A stretch of DNA of 33,034 nt, taken from assembly GCF_005981925.1 (NCBI RefSeq), contig NZ_VBVX01000038.1, positions 1-33,034 on the forward strand, read 5' to 3'. This document shows positions 10,755 to 17,649 of the stretch, piece by piece (position 1 is the stretch's first letter; each line of letters starts with the position of its first letter). The stretch comes from Streptomyces albidochromogenes (GTDB lineage Bacteria; Actinomycetota; Actinomycetes; Streptomycetales; Streptomycetaceae). The notes beneath the pieces were generated by a model, which saw nothing but the letters and a program-made list of their open reading frames with translations, did not search any database and was not told the DNA's origin. The translations under genes were made by a program, and so were the position numbers.

Positions 10755-11434
10755 CCGCGGCGGCGGCGCGCCTGCCACACGCCCGCGACGCCGAGCGCCA
10801 GCACGGCGGCGAGGCCCACGAGCAGTCCGGCGGAGGGCCCACCGTTCCCGTCGTCCGCGCCACTCCCGTCGGCGGCCGGCGACCCCGGCCGGTCCTCGCG
10901 GCCCGAGACCTGCTCCCCGCACCCGGTCTTCGGGTAGCCGGAGATCGCGCACAGCAGCGCCGTGCTGTCGTACCGCAGCGGCTTCGCCACCGAGGCGAGC
11001 GCGTCCGCGGCGGTGGCGTCCGCGGCGGTCCGCGCGCACGCGGTGCGGCGCGCGGGCGGCCGCTCGCCCGCCGGGGCGTCGGCCGCCGTACCGGGGTCGA
11101 TGACGACGGCGACCCGCTTGGCGCCCTCCCGGGCGGGCGTCCCGGCGCAGATGCCGTCGAAGGAACCGGCGGCGTGGCGCGGCTTCGCGGAGCCCCCCGA
11201 GTCCTCGCTCACCGAGAACCGGAAGCCGATCACGTCGCCGTCCGAGGGCCTGGCGGTGGCGGGACCCAGGGTGGCGTACGTCCACGCGCCGCCGTCGCTC
11301 TCCCAGAACGACCAGTAGCGGTAGCCGGTGGCCGCCTGCGCGGGCCCGGCGCCGAGCACCGCCGCGAGCACCGCGAGGAGCGCGGCGACGGGCACGGGGA
11401 AGAGGGCGGACCGGCGGGTGCGTACCGCCGTCAC
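10751..11434 (-). CDS. Secreted, membrane-anchored SCO2322-like protein; possible cobalamin-capture beta domain
   Basis: A 227-residue exported protein with an N-terminal signal (RRSALFPVPVAALLAVLAAV ending near AQA) and a C-terminal anchor (GLLVGLAAVLALGVAGVWQ followed by RRRRG). The ectodomain starts YRYWSFWESDGGAWTYATLGP, followed by DGDVIGFRFS. This is reminiscent of DUF4430-type beta domains such as the second domain of transcobalamin and intrinsic factor. Four ectodomain cysteines (ICAG, TACA, LLCA, TGCG) could form two disulfides. The start is the GTG at 11434, in a GTGA overlap with the toroid gene. I believe it matches the SCO2322 family; the beta-domain reading is inference from pattern and operon. 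Confidence 0.78.
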   Translation of the reverse strand: MTAVRTRRSALFPVPVAALLAVLAAVLGAGPAQAATGYRYWSFWESDGGAWTYATLGPATARPSDGDVIGFRFSVSEDSGGSAKPRHAAGSFDGICAGTPAREGAKRVAVVIDPGTAADAPAGERPPARRTACARTAADATAADALASVAKPLRYDSTALLCAISGYPKTGCGEQVSGREDRPGSPAADGSGADDGNGGPSAGLLVGLAAVLALGVAGVWQARRRRG

Positions 11435-12684
11435 GGCTGCTGGTTCTTCTTCTTGCGGCCGCTGAACAGGATGCCGACGCCGACGCTCGCGACGAACAGG
11501 ATCGCGACGAGCCACCAGTCGCCGAAGCCGTTCCCGCTGTCCTTCTTGTCCTTCTTCTCGTCCTCGCCGGACTTCGTCGCCGCCGCCTCGGGGGCCGGGC
11601 CGGTCGCGTTGAGCGCCGTCACCAGGTTCGTGCCGCCGAAGCTCTTCGGGTCGGTCCCGGTCGCGTTCGCGGCGAAGACCAGCTGCGCGTACGCGGCGGG
11701 GCCGTTCTCCTTCGCCCAGTCGGCCGCGTTCTTCTCCAGCCACTCCAGCGGCCTGCTCGCCTGCTCGGCGCCGCCCTGCGCGGCGAGCGCGACGACGGCG
11801 TCGGCGGTGTTGCCGAAGTCGGGCTGCGCCTTGGTGTCCTCGGCGCCCGGCATGGGAGGCGTGTCGAGGTGGCCCGACTTCGCGAGTACGGCGTCGAGGT
11901 GGGCGGCGCCGTTCGCGGCGGCCCGCGCGGGCGTCAGGTCGCCCTTGACGCACGTGACGGGCTTCGAGGGCTTGTCCGCCGGCTTCTTCGCCCGGGCGTC
12001 CAGGCCCTGGCCGAGTCCGGCCAGTACACCCGCCGCCGTCGCGTCGGCGTTGGGCGCGAGCTTGCCCGACTTGTCCGGCTGGTACGCGAACGCGCCGCCG
12101 CCCGTCTTCGCGTCGCACGGCACCGAGAAGGTGACCAGGGCGTCGTACGGCGACTTGCCCTTCTTCGACTTCACCCCGGCCGGCTTCTCGCCCGCAGCGG
12201 CCAGCGCGCCGATCACGACCGACGTGGAGTTGGCGTCGCTCGGGCTGCCCGGGTTGTAGCCCCAGCCGCCGTCCTGGTTCTGCACGCCCTTCAGCCAGCC
12301 GACGCCCTTCTTCACGGCGGCGTCCTGGCCGCCGAGCGCGCTCAGCGCCTGCACGGCGGCGGCGGTGGCGTTGCTGTCCAGCATCGTCTTCGAGGTGCAC
12401 GCCTCGGCCGCGTCGGCGCGGAAGGACGCGAAGCCACCGCTGTCGCACTGCTGCCCGACGAGCCAGTTCACGGCCTTCGCGGCGGGCTCGACGCCCACCG
12501 TGTCCTGGGCGAGGAGCGCCAGCGACTGCCGCCAGACACCGTCGTACGTCGGGTCCTTCTCGCCGTAGAGGCCCGAGGGGATCACGGGCGTGGGGGAGGG
12601 CGCGGCGACGGCGGCCGTGGCGGCGGACGCGCAGAGTACGGCGGAAGCGGCGAGCACGGCGGCTGCGCTGCGGCGAAGGGTCAT
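11431..12684 (-). CDS. Secreted, membrane-anchored alpha/alpha-toroid protein, probable cobalamin binder
   Basis: A 417-residue exported protein with a signal peptide (residues 1 to about 28, ending near AVAA), prenyltransferase/squalene-cyclase-type repeats (for example VNWLVGQQCDSGGF, VGWLKGVQNQDGGWGYNPG, LEWLEKNAADWAKE) and a C-terminal anchor (WWLVAILFVASVGVGILF then KKK). The annotation usually given to such sequences is prenyltransferase, but secretion and the cobalamin riboswitch directly upstream argue against an enzyme. Intrinsic factor and transcobalamin bind B12 with the same toroid fold. It is the first gene of the operon. The ATG at 12684 follows AGGAGAGG, somewhat distant. Confidence 0.82.
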   Translation of the reverse strand: MTLRRSAAAVLAASAVLCASAATAAVAAPSPTPVIPSGLYGEKDPTYDGVWRQSLALLAQDTVGVEPAAKAVNWLVGQQCDSGGFASFRADAAEACTSKTMLDSNATAAAVQALSALGGQDAAVKKGVGWLKGVQNQDGGWGYNPGSPSDANSTSVVIGALAAAGEKPAGVKSKKGKSPYDALVTFSVPCDAKTGGGAFAYQPDKSGKLAPNADATAAGVLAGLGQGLDARAKKPADKPSKPVTCVKGDLTPARAAANGAAHLDAVLAKSGHLDTPPMPGAEDTKAQPDFGNTADAVVALAAQGGAEQASRPLEWLEKNAADWAKENGPAAYAQLVFAANATGTDPKSFGGTNLVTALNATGPAPEAAATKSGEDEKKDKKDSGNGFGDWWLVAILFVASVGVGILFSGRKKKNQQP

Positions 12685-12783
12685 GACGGGCGGGGGCCTC
12701 TCCTGCTGAGGAGCCGGGCCCGGGCGCGCGGGAACCACGCACCAGGCTCCGGCTCCGTATACCTCGACGGTGCCGAGCCAGTA

Positions 12784-12885
12784 GTCATGCCGGACCGGGC
12801 GTTCCGACTCTCCGCCCACCAGGTGGGGGGTTACGGCTGCGGGTCAGTGCCGGATTCGCACCGGCTTCTCCTAGAACGGCATGAT
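12784..12885 (-). promoter_or_regulatory. Cobalamin riboswitch (short form)
   Basis: On the minus strand this reads as a cobalamin aptamer core: GCCGGTGCGAATCCGGC (plus positions 12849-12865), then the B12 box GGCACTGACCCGCAGCCGT (12833-12851), then GAGTCGGAACGCC. The closing P1 stem is a perfect CATGCCG / CGGCATG pair (12877-12883 with 12786-12792). At about 100 bases it is shorter than classic examples, so peripheral arms are reduced. It lies about 100 bases upstream of the toroid gene start and should repress the operon when cobalamin is plentiful, probably at translation. Confidence 0.88.
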
Positions 12886-12935
12886 GACGACTCGCACACT
12901 CTACCGGCCGCCCCGCGGCCGCCTCCGGGCCGCCT

Positions 12936-13529
12936 CTAGAGCGGTACGGCCTCGTCCGCCGCGAAGGCGGGGCCGTGACCGGGGACGATCACGTCCGCGA
13001 CGGCGAGGACCCGCTCCCTGCTCGCCCGCAGCCGGGCCAGGTCCGGTGCGACCGGGTCCTCGACCGGGCCGTCCGGCCGCCACCACAGGTCGCCCACGAA
13101 CGCGACCACCGCGTCCGGGGTGCCGACCAGCACGGTCACGTCCTGCGCGCTGTGCCCCGGCGTCCTGATCAGCCGGACCGACGGGGTCAGTTCGTGCCCC
13201 TCCGCGTCCCGGTCGGTCCACTGGTCCGCCTGGTAGACGGCCTTGTGGTCGTGCATCCGGGCCCGGCCGAACAGCCCGGCGTTGATGGTGTTGTCGGGGT
13301 GGTGGTGGCTGAGCACGACATCGGTGACGTCGTCGGCGCCCACACCCCGCGCGGCGAGCGGACCGAGGATGCGGTCCCGGCTCGCGACCATGCCGGGGTC
13401 GATGACGATGTGCAGGTCCCCGTCGGTCACGTAGGAGACGGTGGCGGCGACGCCGGGGCCCGTGGAGGTGGTGTAACCGGTGGTCAGGATCGTGTAGTCG
13501 GCCGTGCGGCCGCGCGGTGTGTCGCTCAT
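12936..13529 (-). CDS. Small MBL-fold protein, MBLAC1-like, with altered metal motif
   Basis: A 197-residue metallo-beta-lactamase-fold protein. The sequence VIDPGMVASRDRIL, VVLSHHHPDNTINAGLFG, YQADQWTDRDAEGHEL, TPGHSAQDV, FVGDLWW and PGHGPAF follows the MBLAC1-like group of small hydrolases. The metal motif HxHxDH reads H75-H76-H77-P-D79-N80: the last histidine is Asn, so one metal site may be weakened. The ATG at 13529 is the likely start. It is divergent from a GlxA-type regulator with a 104-base shared promoter, which suggests that regulator controls it. Substrate unknown. Confidence 0.85.
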   Translation of the reverse strand: MSDTPRGRTADYTILTTGYTTSTGPGVAATVSYVTDGDLHIVIDPGMVASRDRILGPLAARGVGADDVTDVVLSHHHPDNTINAGLFGRARMHDHKAVYQADQWTDRDAEGHELTPSVRLIRTPGHSAQDVTVLVGTPDAVVAFVGDLWWRPDGPVEDPVAPDLARLRASRERVLAVADVIVPGHGPAFAADEAVPL

Positions 13530-13565
13530 GGGGATCAGTCTTCCGGGGCCGCGGGCCGCGCACGA

Positions 13566-13602
13566 GTGGCCTGTGTGCCACGCATCGCGGGATTCGTGCC
13601 AC
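13566..13602. promoter_or_regulatory. Paired GTGCCAC repeats and inverted repeat between MBL and GlxA-type genes
   Basis: GTGGCCTGTGTGCCAC (13566-13581) is an inverted repeat of GTGGC/GCCAC. GTGCCAC occurs at 13575-13581 and again at 13596-13602, 21 bases apart, two helical turns. Direct repeats at that spacing in a divergent promoter suit an AraC-type regulator, here the one starting at 13634. Confidence 0.45.
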
Positions 13603-13633
13603 ACGGGGCCCGCCGCACTGCGAGACTTCGGCC

Positions 13634-14578
13634 GTGCCTCCTTTCCGTACCGTCGCCGCCTACGCGCCCCCGGGGGTCGGCATGCTCAGCGTCGGCGTCG
13701 TCGGTGAGATGTTCGGCGGCCCGGACTTCGACTTCGCCCTGTGCGCGGACCGTCCGGGACCCGTGCGCACCGACCTCGGCCTCCCGCTCGCCGTCGAGCA
13801 CGGCCTCGACCGGCTCGCCGGGGCCGACCTGGTCCTCGCCCTGCCCTGGACCGGCTTCCGCACCTCGCCCCCGGCCGCCGTCCTCGACGCGCTGCGGTCG
13901 GCCCACGGGCGCGGCGCCACAGTCGCCGCCCACTGCGTCGGTACGTTCGCCCTCGCCGCCGCAGGTCTGCTCGACGGCCGGCGCGCCACCACCCACTGGC
14001 GCTTCGCCGCCCTCCTCGCGACGCTCCACCCGGGCGTCGCGCTCGACACCGGCGCCCTCTACGTCGACGAGGGCCGCGTGGTCACCGGGGCGGGCGCCGC
14101 GGCGGGATTCGACCTCTGCCTGCACCTGCTGCGCCGCGAACACGGCGCAGCCGCGGCCAACTCCGTCGCCAGGGACCTCGTCCTGCCGGCGCACCGCGAG
14201 GGCGGCCAGGCCCAGTACCTCGCGGCCCCCGTCCCCGAGGACTGCTCCGACGACCGGCTGTCCGAGGTGTTGTCCTGGGCCCGCGCCCACCTCGGCGAGC
14301 CGCTGCCGGTCGAGACGCTGGCGCGGCGCGCCCTCATGAGCCGCCGCTCGTTCGCCCGCCGCTTCGCCGCCGCGACCGGCACCACCCCGCACAAGTGGCT
14401 GCTCGCGCAGCGCCTGAACGCCGCCGAGGAGCTCCTGGAGACCACGGACCTGCCGGTCGAGGAGGTGGCCCGCCGGGTCGGCTACGCCGGCGCCGCCGTC
14501 CTGCGGGAGCAGTTCGTGCGCCGGCGGGGGGTGCCGCCCCGCGCGTACCGCCGGGCGTTCACACAGCGACGTACGTGA
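13634..14578 (+). CDS. GlxA-type transcriptional regulator (DJ-1/PfpI plus AraC HTH)
   Basis: A 314-residue regulator with an N-terminal DJ-1/PfpI-like domain (residues about 5-175, with the nucleophile-elbow sequence VAAHCVGTFALAAAGLLDG and the following TTHW) and a C-terminal AraC double helix-turn-helix (about 215-310: PVETLARRALMSRRSFARRFAAATGTTPHKWLLAQRL). The start is taken as the GTG at 13634 (VPPFRTVAAYAPPGVGML); upstream in-frame codons cross the divergent promoter. It probably controls itself and the divergent MBL-fold gene. Its last 20 bases overlap the end of the convergent MBL-fold hydrolase gene. Confidence 0.88.
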   Translation: MPPFRTVAAYAPPGVGMLSVGVVGEMFGGPDFDFALCADRPGPVRTDLGLPLAVEHGLDRLAGADLVLALPWTGFRTSPPAAVLDALRSAHGRGATVAAHCVGTFALAAAGLLDGRRATTHWRFAALLATLHPGVALDTGALYVDEGRVVTGAGAAAGFDLCLHLLRREHGAAAANSVARDLVLPAHREGGQAQYLAAPVPEDCSDDRLSEVLSWARAHLGEPLPVETLARRALMSRRSFARRFAAATGTTPHKWLLAQRLNAAEELLETTDLPVEEVARRVGYAGAAVLREQFVRRRGVPPRAYRRAFTQRRT

Positions 14579-15596
14579 GGGGCCCGTCGCCCGGGACCGC
14601 CTCCGCGTGGCCCAGTTTCACCAGGCGGCGCAGGTGGGCCTCCGCCTCCGAGACGGCGATGTTCCGCGACCCGTACGGGATCTCGGCCCACGGCCGGTTC
14701 CACTCCATCCGCTCGGCGACCTGCCACACGGTGAGCGGTGTGGCCAGCAGGGCGCGCAGGCCGGTGAGGCGTTCCTCGTGGTGGTCGAGGAGTTCGCGCA
14801 CCCGGGCGGGCGCGTCGGTGAACGCGTGCTGGTGGGCGGGGAGGACCTCGGCGGGGGCGAGGCGGGCGACGCGTTCCAGGGAGTCGAGGTAGTCGCCCAG
14901 GGGGTCGGTGACCGTGGTGTCGTCCGGGTCCTCGTACAGGCCGATGTGCGGGGTGATGCCGGGGAGCAGGTGATCGCCGGAGAAGAGGCGGCCGTTGCCG
15001 GGGAGGCGGGCCGGGTGCTCCTCCTCCAGGTGCAGGCAGACGTGGCCGGGGGTGTGGCCCGGCGTCCAGATCGCGCGCAGCCGGCGCCCGGCGAGGGGCA
15101 GCAGGTCGCCGGGGACGATCTCCCGGTCGGGGAGGGCGGCCCGCAGCCCGGGCAGGGTGCGCGTACGGCCTGAGGCGCGGGCGGCGCGGAGCGGGGTGAG
15201 GTGCTCCTCGGGGGCGCCGGCGGCGGTGAGCTTGGCGGTGAGGTAGCCGAGCCAGACGCCGGGGCGCGAGGCCCGGGTCCGGCGTACCACCTCGGTGTCG
15301 GCCGCGTGCATGGCGATCCACGCGCCGGACGCCTCGCGCACCTTGCCGGACAGCCCGTGGTGGTCGGGGTGGTGGTGGGTGATGACGACGCCGTGGATGT
15401 CGGTGACGGACGTGCCGAGCGCCCGCAGGCCGTCGGCCAGCGTGTCCCAGGAGGCGGGGTCGTCCCAGCCGGTGTCGATCAGGACCGGGCCGGCGTCGGT
15501 GTCGAGCAGGTGGACGAGGGTGTGGCCGAGCGGGTTGTCCGGGATCGGCACCTTGAGGGACCACACGCCGCCGCCGTGCCCGGTCACCTGCGCCAT
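14559..15596 (-). CDS. MBL-fold hydrolase, KstR-box controlled
   Basis: A 345-residue metallo-beta-lactamase-fold protein. THHHPDHHGLSG gives a complete HxHxDH motif, followed by IWTPGHTPGHVCLHL, LFSGDH and LPAHQHAF. A C-terminal helical extension (VRELLDHHEERLTGLRALL, WQVAERMEWNRPW, then a region like a small winged helix, EAHLRRLVKLGHAEA) is typical of LACTB2-like family members. The ATG at 15596 lies 37 bases from a perfect KstR box at 15634-15647, in the promoter shared with the divergent aldehyde dehydrogenase. It may hydrolyse a thioester or lactone formed during steroid or terpenoid side-chain degradation; this is inference from context. Confidence 0.87.
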   Translation of the reverse strand: MAQVTGHGGGVWSLKVPIPDNPLGHTLVHLLDTDAGPVLIDTGWDDPASWDTLADGLRALGTSVTDIHGVVITHHHPDHHGLSGKVREASGAWIAMHAADTEVVRRTRASRPGVWLGYLTAKLTAAGAPEEHLTPLRAARASGRTRTLPGLRAALPDREIVPGDLLPLAGRRLRAIWTPGHTPGHVCLHLEEEHPARLPGNGRLFSGDHLLPGITPHIGLYEDPDDTTVTDPLGDYLDSLERVARLAPAEVLPAHQHAFTDAPARVRELLDHHEERLTGLRALLATPLTVWQVAERMEWNRPWAEIPYGSRNIAVSEAEAHLRRLVKLGHAEAVPGDGPLTYVAV

Positions 15597-15633
15597 GGGT
15601 CCCCGATTCCTCGTCCGGCTTCCTGGCCCGTAC

Positions 15634-15647
15634 TGGAACTCGTTCCA
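15634..15647. promoter_or_regulatory. Perfect KstR box in the MBL/aldehyde dehydrogenase promoter
   Basis: TGGAACTCGTTCCA matches TNNAACNNGTTNNA at every fixed position and is palindromic apart from its two central bases. It sits between the divergent MBL hydrolase (start 15596) and the aldehyde dehydrogenase (start 15796). Confidence 0.75.
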
Positions 15648-15712
15648 ATGGTCGCCCAAGTCGACTTCTTTGCAAAGGGGTGGGGAACGCCGTCCGTGGA
15701 CTGTCGGGACGG

Positions 15713-15744
15713 GAACTGGTATCAGTTCTGATGCATCGTCAGAA
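15713..15744. promoter_or_regulatory. Overlapping inverted repeats, including a class 2 palindrome
   Basis: GAACTGGTATCAGTTC (15713-15728) has perfect 6-bp arms and overlaps by three bases TTCTGATGCATCGTCAGAA (15726-15744), whose outer 6-bp arms are perfect. The second fits CTGAYGNNNCRTCAG, as at cyp125 and the F420 oxidoreductase. It lies 51 bases before the aldehyde dehydrogenase start, so two regulators may compete here. Confidence 0.55.
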
Positions 15745-15795
15745 AGCTCGGGCGAGCGTCGCCGGGGCTGTGCGAGCCGTGGGAGGCAGACCGTC

Positions 15796-17262
15796 ATGAC
15801 CGAGCTTGTGGAGCACCGGAAGCTGTACATCGGCGGCCAGTTGACCGACCCGCTGGGGAGCGAGGTCATCGAGGTCGTCTCGCCGCACACAGAGCAGGTC
15901 GTCGGCCGGGTGCCGCACGCCTCCCGGGCCGACGTCGACCGCGCGGTGGCGGTGGCGCGCGAGGCGTTCGACACCGGGCCGTGGCCCCGCGCGACGCTCG
16001 ACGAACGGATCGCCGTCGTCACCCGGATCAAGGACGCGATCGCCGTACGGCACGAGGAGATCGCCCGCAGCATCACCTCGCAGAACGGGACGCCGTACAC
16101 CGCGAGCGTCATGATGCAGGCGCTGGCCGCGATGATGGTCTGGGACGCCACCATCGCCGTCGCCCGGGACTTCCCGTACGAGGAGCGGCGGACCGGCGCG
16201 CTCGGCCCGATCCTCGTGCGCCGCGAGCCGGCCGGGGTGGTCGCGGCCGTCGTGCCGTGGAACGTCCCGCAGTTCACGGCGGCGGCCAAGCTCGCGCCCG
16301 CGCTGCTGGCGGGCTGCACGGCCGTGCTCAAGGTGTCGCCCGAGACGCCCCTCGACGCGTACATCCTCGCCGACATAGCCACCGAGGCCGGGCTGCCCGA
16401 GGGCGTCCTGTCCGTCATCCCGGCGGACCGGGAGGTCAGTGAGTACCTGGTCGGGCACCCCGGGATCGACAAGGTGTCGTTCACCGGCTCCGTCGCGGCG
16501 GGCCGGCGCGTCATGGAGGTCGCCTCGCGCAACCTCACCCGGGTGACACTGGAGCTCGGCGGCAAGTCGGCGGCCGTGATCCTGCCCGACGCCGACCTGC
16601 CGACGGCCGTCGCCGGCATCGTCCCCTTCGCCTGGATGCTCAACGGCCAGGCGTGCGTGGCCCAGACCCGCATCCTCACCCCGCGCTCGCGCTACGACGA
16701 GTTCGCCGAGGCGTTCGCGGCGGCGGCCGGCGCGCTCAAGGTCGGCGACCCGTTCGACCCGGCCACCGAGGTCGGCCCGCTCGTCGCCGAACGCCAGCAG
16801 CGGCGCTCCCTCGACTACATCAGGATCGGGCAGGAGGAGGGCGCGAAGATCCTGACGGGCGGCGGACGCCCCGCGGGCACGGAGCGCGGCTGGTACGTCG
16901 AGCCGACGCTCTTCGGCGGCGTCGACAACTCCATGCGCATCGCCCGCGAGGAGATCTTCGGGCCGGTCATCTGCCTGCTGCCGTACGACGACGAACGCGA
17001 CGCGGTGCGGATCGCCAACGACTCGGAGTACGGGCTCAGCGGCAGTGTGTGGACCGCCGACACCGAGCACGGGATCGACATCGCCCGGCAGGTCAGGACC
17101 GGTACGTACTCCGTGAACACGTTCAGCGTCGACATGCTCGGGCCGTTCGGCGGCTACAAGAACTCAGGTCTCGGCCGGGAGTTCGGCCCCGAGGGGTACG
17201 GCGAGTACCTGGAGCACAAGATGATCCATCTGCCGGCGGGCCACGGGCAGGGGGAGGCATGA
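15796..17262 (+). CDS. NAD(P)-dependent aldehyde dehydrogenase
   Basis: A 488-residue aldehyde dehydrogenase of the ALDH superfamily. VVPWNVPQFTAAAKLAPALLAGCTAVLKVSPETP is the cofactor region. FTGSVAAGRRVM is followed by LELGGKSAA with general base Glu253 and NGQACVAQTR with nucleophile Cys287, then EEIFGPV and PFGGYKNSGLGREFG. GGGAGG precedes ATG 15796. It shares an ATGA overlap with a ferredoxin gene, an arrangement often seen beside P450 systems. Its promoter carries a KstR box and the class 2 palindrome, so it probably oxidises an aldehyde produced by P450 attack on a steroid or terpenoid side chain. Confidence 0.92.
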   Translation: MTELVEHRKLYIGGQLTDPLGSEVIEVVSPHTEQVVGRVPHASRADVDRAVAVAREAFDTGPWPRATLDERIAVVTRIKDAIAVRHEEIARSITSQNGTPYTASVMMQALAAMMVWDATIAVARDFPYEERRTGALGPILVRREPAGVVAAVVPWNVPQFTAAAKLAPALLAGCTAVLKVSPETPLDAYILADIATEAGLPEGVLSVIPADREVSEYLVGHPGIDKVSFTGSVAAGRRVMEVASRNLTRVTLELGGKSAAVILPDADLPTAVAGIVPFAWMLNGQACVAQTRILTPRSRYDEFAEAFAAAAGALKVGDPFDPATEVGPLVAERQQRRSLDYIRIGQEEGAKILTGGGRPAGTERGWYVEPTLFGGVDNSMRIAREEIFGPVICLLPYDDERDAVRIANDSEYGLSGSVWTADTEHGIDIARQVRTGTYSVNTFSVDMLGPFGGYKNSGLGREFGPEGYGEYLEHKMIHLPAGHGQGEA

Positions 17263-17495
17263 CGGTGGACCGCTGGCACGTCGAGGTCGACCGGGGCGTG
17301 TGCATCGGCTCCGGCATGTGCGTGAACCACGCGCCCGGCTCCTTCGCCCTGGACTCCGCCCGCCAGTCGCACCCGGCCGACCCCGAGCTGGACGCGAACG
17401 AGAAGGTGCTCGCCGCCGCCGAGGGCTGCCCGGTCGAGGCGATCGCGATCACGCTGCCGGGCAGCGGGGAGGTGGTCTTCCCGCCCGAGGACTGA
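17259..17495 (+). CDS. 3Fe-4S ferredoxin, likely P450 electron donor
   Basis: A 78-residue ferredoxin with CIGSGMC and a distant CPVEAI. The second cysteine position of the usual CxxCxxC is Ser, so the cluster is 3Fe-4S, as in ferredoxins serving actinobacterial P450s. It overlaps the aldehyde dehydrogenase in ATGA and so shares its KstR-type control. The most likely partner in this window is the co-regulated CYP125-type enzyme, although the gene is 12 kb away. No ferredoxin reductase gene is present. Confidence 0.92.
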   Translation: MTVDRWHVEVDRGVCIGSGMCVNHAPGSFALDSARQSHPADPELDANEKVLAAAEGCPVEAIAITLPGSGEVVFPPED

Positions 17496-17649
17496 ACCGT
17501 CGCACGCCCCGGGACCCCGGTGGCGTCGAACGCGTGCGAACGCTTCTTTACCTATGAGTACCGCACTGTCATGACGTGACAGGTGTGACTGTTCCTCCCC
17601 CGCGAACGCATGGAAATCTCGTTGTCACCGCACAGCCGAGGGGGGACGC
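17496..17649. promoter_or_regulatory. ramC: ramC promoter region with a 17-bp palindrome
   Basis: The 154-base gap before the lanthipeptide synthetase gene holds CTGTCATGACGTGACAG at 17566-17582, an inverted repeat with one mismatched pair, 67 bases before ATG 17650. It is preceded by an AT-richer stretch (CTTCTTTACCTATGAGTA). In known ram/amf clusters the response regulator RamR/AmfR activates this promoter; I cannot tell whether this palindrome is its site. A direct repeat GAACGC...GCGAACGC lies upstream. Confidence 0.45.

Noticed and set aside
12905..12921. CGGCCG-CCCCG-CGGCCG as a terminator for the MBL-fold gene
   Set aside because: Only 6-bp self-complementary arms in a very GC-rich stretch; not distinguishable from background.
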